Position numbers and translations under genes: made by a program. Below the pieces are notes generated by a model. That model did no database searches. It was not told the DNA's origin and saw only the letters and a list, made by a program, of their open reading frames with translations. A stretch of DNA of 64,000 nucleotides, from assembly GCF_900112035.1 (NCBI RefSeq), contig NZ_FOKC01000016.1, positions 1 to 64,000 on the forward strand, read 5' to 3'. The stretch comes from Nocardioides alpinus. Lineage in GTDB: Bacteria; Actinomycetota; Actinomycetes; Propionibacteriales; Nocardioidaceae. Within the stretch, counting starts at the first letter, position 1; every line of letters starts with the position of its first letter. Below, piece by piece: positions 60,978-64,000 of this stretch.

Positions 60978-61912
60978 CCCGTTTCCTGGTGCGCAGGGTG
61001 GTGGCCGCGGTCCCCCTTCTCCTCGTCGTCTCAGCTGCCACGTTCCTGCTGGTGGCCCTCGTCCCGGGCGACGCCGCGCGGTCTATCGCCGGCCGCAACG
61101 CGACGCCTGAGCAGGTGGCCCAAGTACGCACGGAACTCGGACTCGATCGTCCCGTGTGGACGCAGTACATCGACTGGCTCGGATCCGCGATAAACGGTGA
61201 TCTAGGCACCTCTCTCATCAATCAGCAGGCGGTGACCGAACAGCTGAACGCCCGCCTGGGGGCGACGATGTCGCTCATCATCGGCGCGACTGTGGTCGCG
61301 GCTGTCGTCGGTGTCACCCTTGGAGTCCTGGGTGCCCGCGGTGGCTGGCTCGGTCGAACCGTCGACGCGGCCAGCCTGATCGGCTTCGCCGTGCCCACCT
61401 TCTGGTTGGCTCTGGTCCTCGTCGTGCTCTTGGCGGTCAAGGTGGCAGCCTTTCCGGCGCTCGGATACACGCCACTGGGGCAGTCCCCGTCCCAGTGGAT
61501 GGCCAGCCTCTTCCTTCCGGTCGTGACACTCGCGGTTCCAGCCACAGCCTCCGTCGCCAAAGTGACCCGGGACGCAGTCTCAGATGCCATGCAGCGGCCC
61601 TTCGTGCGCACGCTGCGCGCCGCTGGCGTACCGGAGAGAGCCATCATCGCCCGGCACGCACTTAAGAACGCGGCTGTACCCATCCTGACGATCGTGGGAC
61701 TCACCTTCATAGGTGCGCTCACCGGTGCCGTGCTGATCGAGCAGATTTTTGCCCTACCTGGCCTCGGGGGCACCGCTGTGACAGCAACAGCCGCTGGAGA
61801 CCTGCCACTCATCCAAGGAGTGGTCATCTATTTCACCGTCATTGTCATCGCGGTCAACCTCTTGGTCGACCTCGCTTACGCCTTTTTCAATCCCCGGGTG
61901 CGTGTGTCATGA
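60974..61912 (+). CDS. Peptide-type ABC importer permease (DppB/OppB-like)
   Basis: A 312-residue membrane protein: N-terminal LVRRVVAAVPLLLVVSAATFLLVALVPGDAARSIAG and the EAA-like cytoplasmic loop RTLRAAGVPERAIIARHALKNAAVPILTIVG contact the ATPase. ALTGAVLIEQIFALPGLG near the end is typical of DppB. It overlaps the esterase stop (ATGA) and the next permease start (ATGA), so translation is coupled. Confidence 0.92.
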   Translation: MTRFLVRRVVAAVPLLLVVSAATFLLVALVPGDAARSIAGRNATPEQVAQVRTELGLDRPVWTQYIDWLGSAINGDLGTSLINQQAVTEQLNARLGATMSLIIGATVVAAVVGVTLGVLGARGGWLGRTVDAASLIGFAVPTFWLALVLVVLLAVKVAAFPALGYTPLGQSPSQWMASLFLPVVTLAVPATASVAKVTRDAVSDAMQRPFVRTLRAAGVPERAIIARHALKNAAVPILTIVGLTFIGALTGAVLIEQIFALPGLGGTAVTATAAGDLPLIQGVVIYFTVIVIAVNLLVDLAYAFFNPRVRVS

Positions 61913-62112
61913 CAACGTCTCCAGCCATTGTTTCGCCCATTGGTCCCGAAAGTGAGCTGCTCACCTCGCGCCGCGCTCGCGGAACAAGCAAACCAGGACT
62001 ACTGCGGAGTCCTGTGGCAACTCTTGCGCTCGTGTTCCTTGGCCTTGTCGTGCTGGCAGGCGTCTTCGCCGAACAGCTCGCGCGCCCTACCCAGTGGGGT
62101 TGCAGGACCTGA
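61909..62112 (+). pseudogene. 5' part of DppC-like permease, cut off by a frameshift
   Basis: The ATG overlapping the DppB stop begins the second permease. It has a cytoplasmic N-tail then the first transmembrane helix LALVFLGLVVLAGVFAEQLA, then falls out of frame and stops at 62112. The intact downstream frame begins PVGLQDL. Removing CG at 62083-62084 from GCGCG (62080-62084) gives continuous LAPYPVGLQDLTRVLQGPS, exactly the DppC pattern. The whole gene would then run 61909-63851 with 646 residues. Confidence 0.8.
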
Positions 62113-63851
62113 CAAGGGTGCTTCAGGGGCCGTCGGCCGAGCACTGGTTGGGCACGGACACCCTCGGGCGCGACGTGCTCAGCCGCATGCTCTACGGCAT
62201 TTCGCCTACGGCATCCGGTGCGGCGCAAGCCCTTATCGTCTTCTTGGCTCTCGGGATTCCGCTCGGGGTGATCGCCGGCTACCGCGGGGGCCTGGCAGAC
62301 CAAGTGATTTCCAGGGTCGCGGATCTCGCCCTCTCCATTCCGCCCATCATCATCGTGCTGGTCGTCATCGTGGTCTCAGCGGGTCGTCCCGTCGCCGCCA
62401 TGGCCTCACTCGGAGTGCTGGGTGCGCCGGGCCTCATCCGTGTGGTGCGAGCTGCGTCCGCAGCGGTACGCGACGAGCTATTCGTGACAGCCGCCAAGGT
62501 CTCAGGTGTCTCTCAATTGCGCATCATGCGTACCCACGTGCTGCGCCGAATCCGGGGTCCCGTTGTCGTGCAGGCTTCGCTCTTCGGTGGCGTCGCGCTG
62601 CTCTTCCAGGCCGGTCTCAGTTTCCTCGGTCTGCTCGACCCCGATCGGCCCACCTGGGGAGCCATCATGGGTGAGGCGTCCACCGTCATCACCCAGTCGC
62701 AGTGGCTCCTCATTCCGCCCGGGGTAGCCATCACTCTCACCGTGCTCGCCTTGGGCTTCCTCGGCGACGCCGTCCGCGACGCCTCGGCCGACACCGACGC
62801 GGTCGCCACGGCTAAGGCATCGCGGGAGGCTGCCTCGCCCAGAACCAGCACCGCCACCTCCGCAGCGCTACCGGACCCATCGGACTACGTGCTGAGCGTG
62901 CGCGAACTCCACGTGCACACCACGTCAGGGGTGCCGCTGATCACTGACATCAGCTTCGACCTCGCCGCAGGTGAGACAGTCGGGCTCGTCGGAGAATCCG
63001 GCTGCGGCAAGAGCATCACCGCCCTGGCGGTATTGGGACTGACACCCGGCGGCATTCGCATCGCTGGGGGTGGAGTGTACTTCGACGGCACCGACCTCGT
63101 GGCCGGCGGCGAGGCCGCCTACCGACGGATCCGCGGCTCGGGGCTGGGGTACATCTCCCAGGACCCGATGGCCGCGCTCGATCCTGTGCACACCGTCGGC
63201 AGCCACCTGAACGAAGTCCTGAAGCTCCGGGGTGTCGGCTCGTCAGCGGCGCGGCGTGAGCGTGCCCTTGAGCTTTTGTCCCAGGTTCACATTGCCGATC
63301 CGCAACGGGTGCTGAAGTCGTACCCGCACCAGATCTCAGGCGGTATGGCCCAGCGGATCAGCATCGCCATCGCCCTAGCGGGCAGACCGCGGGTGCTCGT
63401 GGCCGACGAACCGACGACGGCGCTCGACGTCACGGTGCAGTCCGAGATTCTCTCCCTGCTCCACGAGCTCCAGGAGACAACCGGGTTGGCGCTCCTACTC
63501 ATCACGCACGACTGGGGTGTCGTTGCAGACATCTGCGACCGGGCAGTCGTCATGTACGCCGGCGACGTCGTCGAGGTAGCGCCCGCGCACACGGTCTTCA
63601 CCGCCCCCACGCATCCCTACACAGCGGCACTCCTCGCAGCAGATCCGTCGATCGAGCACTCAGGTCGACTGCCGACGCTGCCCGGCCGAGTGCCCGCGCC
63701 GGGTTTGTGGCCTCAAGGCTGCCGCTTCGCAGCGCGTTGCCGACTCGCGACAGAGGCATGCAGCGAAGCTCGTGTACCGCTTATCAAGACGTCCGAAGCG
63801 CTGTCGCGGTGCCTACACACTGACCTACTGAAGCTGGAGAAACGCGCATGA
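62094..63851 (+). CDS. DppC-like permease fused to DppD-like ATPase (3' part after frameshift)
   Basis: The 585-residue open frame starts at a GTG in the DppC LQDLTRVLQGPSAEHWLGTDTLGRD region. It carries the remaining permease (helices 2-6, EAA loop VTAAKVSGVSQLRIMRTHV). A linker then leads into a complete peptide-type ATPase: Walker A GESGCGKS, signature ISGGMAQRIS, Walker B VLVADEPTTALD, and the C-terminal oligopeptide ATPase Cys motif CRFAARCRLA. Such permease-ATPase fusions occur in actinobacteria. Without the first helix (61909-62112) the permease may be non-functional unless the frameshift is a sequencing error or is suppressed. Confidence 0.82.
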   Translation: MGLQDLTRVLQGPSAEHWLGTDTLGRDVLSRMLYGISPTASGAAQALIVFLALGIPLGVIAGYRGGLADQVISRVADLALSIPPIIIVLVVIVVSAGRPVAAMASLGVLGAPGLIRVVRAASAAVRDELFVTAAKVSGVSQLRIMRTHVLRRIRGPVVVQASLFGGVALLFQAGLSFLGLLDPDRPTWGAIMGEASTVITQSQWLLIPPGVAITLTVLALGFLGDAVRDASADTDAVATAKASREAASPRTSTATSAALPDPSDYVLSVRELHVHTTSGVPLITDISFDLAAGETVGLVGESGCGKSITALAVLGLTPGGIRIAGGGVYFDGTDLVAGGEAAYRRIRGSGLGYISQDPMAALDPVHTVGSHLNEVLKLRGVGSSAARRERALELLSQVHIADPQRVLKSYPHQISGGMAQRISIAIALAGRPRVLVADEPTTALDVTVQSEILSLLHELQETTGLALLLITHDWGVVADICDRAVVMYAGDVVEVAPAHTVFTAPTHPYTAALLAADPSIEHSGRLPTLPGRVPAPGLWPQGCRFAARCRLATEACSEARVPLIKTSEALSRCLHTDLLKLEKRA

Positions 63852-64000
63852 GCACCGAGACCGTCCTGGATGTGCGCAACATCAAGGTCGGGTTCCGTCG
63901 CAAGCGGCGCGAACCTATCTTCTGGGCCCTCGACGGCGTGAGCCTCAGCATCCGTCCCGGCAGGACCGCCGGTCTGGTGGGGGAGTCCGGCTCGGGGAAG
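63848..64000 (+). CDS. Peptide-type ABC importer second ATPase (DppF-like), cut by window end
   Basis: The ATG overlaps the previous stop (ATGA) and the 51 residues visible read STETVLDVRNIKVGFRR, then AGLVGESGSGK, the Walker A motif up to the window edge. This is the N-terminus of the DppF/OppF-type ATPase that partners the DppD domain. The rest lies outside the window. Confidence 0.85.
   Translation, partial: MSTETVLDVRNIKVGFRRKRREPIFWALDGVSLSIRPGRTAGLVGESGSGK

Noticed and set aside
1..64000. CRISPR arrays, tRNA or rRNA genes, insertion sequences
   Set aside because: I looked for regularly spaced repeats, cloverleaf-type sequences, rRNA-conserved stretches and transposase signatures, and found none that I can support.

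Overview
This is high-GC, densely packed actinobacterial DNA, with many GTG starts, ATGA/GTGA overlaps between genes, mycobacterial-type leucine-catabolism synteny and actinobacterial PucR regulators. A Nocardioides, Rhodococcus or Arthrobacter-type soil bacterium is likely; the genus is inferred, not proven. I see no rRNA, tRNA, CRISPR array, insertion sequence or replication origin.

Region 1 (about 0-41 kb) is a nearly complete gene set for nicotine degradation by the pyridine pathway, as known from Arthrobacter plasmid pAO1. It contains a 6-hydroxynicotine oxidase (4548-5831) and two complete three-subunit molybdenum hydroxylases. One of these is contiguous (12663-16460); the other has its large subunit (20218-22587) separated from its FAD and FeS subunits (27682-29060). 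They are the candidates for nicotine dehydrogenase and 6-hydroxypseudooxynicotine dehydrogenase. A C-C hydrolase (18919-19989) would split 2,6-dihydroxypseudooxynicotine into 2,6-dihydroxypyridine and 4-methylaminobutyrate. The ring half is then handled by 2,6-dihydroxypyridine 3-monooxygenase (10602-11783), a candidate ring-opening pair (9342-10570) and a nitrilase-family amidase (16457-17290). The side-chain half is handled by 4-methylaminobutyrate oxidase (37375-39825) with FolD and PurU, which recycle the one-carbon unit as formate. Cofactor maturation and electron-transfer genes (CoxG-like, MoxR/CoxD-like, XdhC, MOSC, ferredoxin-ferredoxin reductase) are interspersed. So are a ribose-type ABC importer, an SMR exporter and three PucR-type regulators. 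A degraded PTS locus (frameshifted HPr gene and truncated antiterminator, 17423-18401) is embedded in the cluster.

Region 2 (about 42.4-53.7 kb) is a leucine/isovalerate (and possibly itaconate) degradation cluster. Its order matches the M. tuberculosis Rv2498c-Rv2505c block as I remember it: acyl-CoA ligase, CoA-transferase A/B, biotin-dependent carboxylase alpha and beta, CitE-like lyase, MaoC hydratase, acyl-CoA dehydrogenase. A strong palindrome lies just upstream of the acyl-CoA dehydrogenase. A GAF-LuxR regulator and two small possible genes accompany it.

Region 3 (about 54-64 kb) holds a LacI regulator, a GH32/43/68-like glycosidase, a CocE/X-Pro-peptidase family hydrolase and, divergently, a peptide-type (Opp/Dpp) ABC importer operon with an alpha/beta hydrolase. 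Three related 12-13 bp operator-like sites lie in the divergent promoter. The permease-ATPase fusion gene of the importer carries an apparent 2-nt (CG) insertion that breaks its reading frame. The window ends inside the second importer ATPase.
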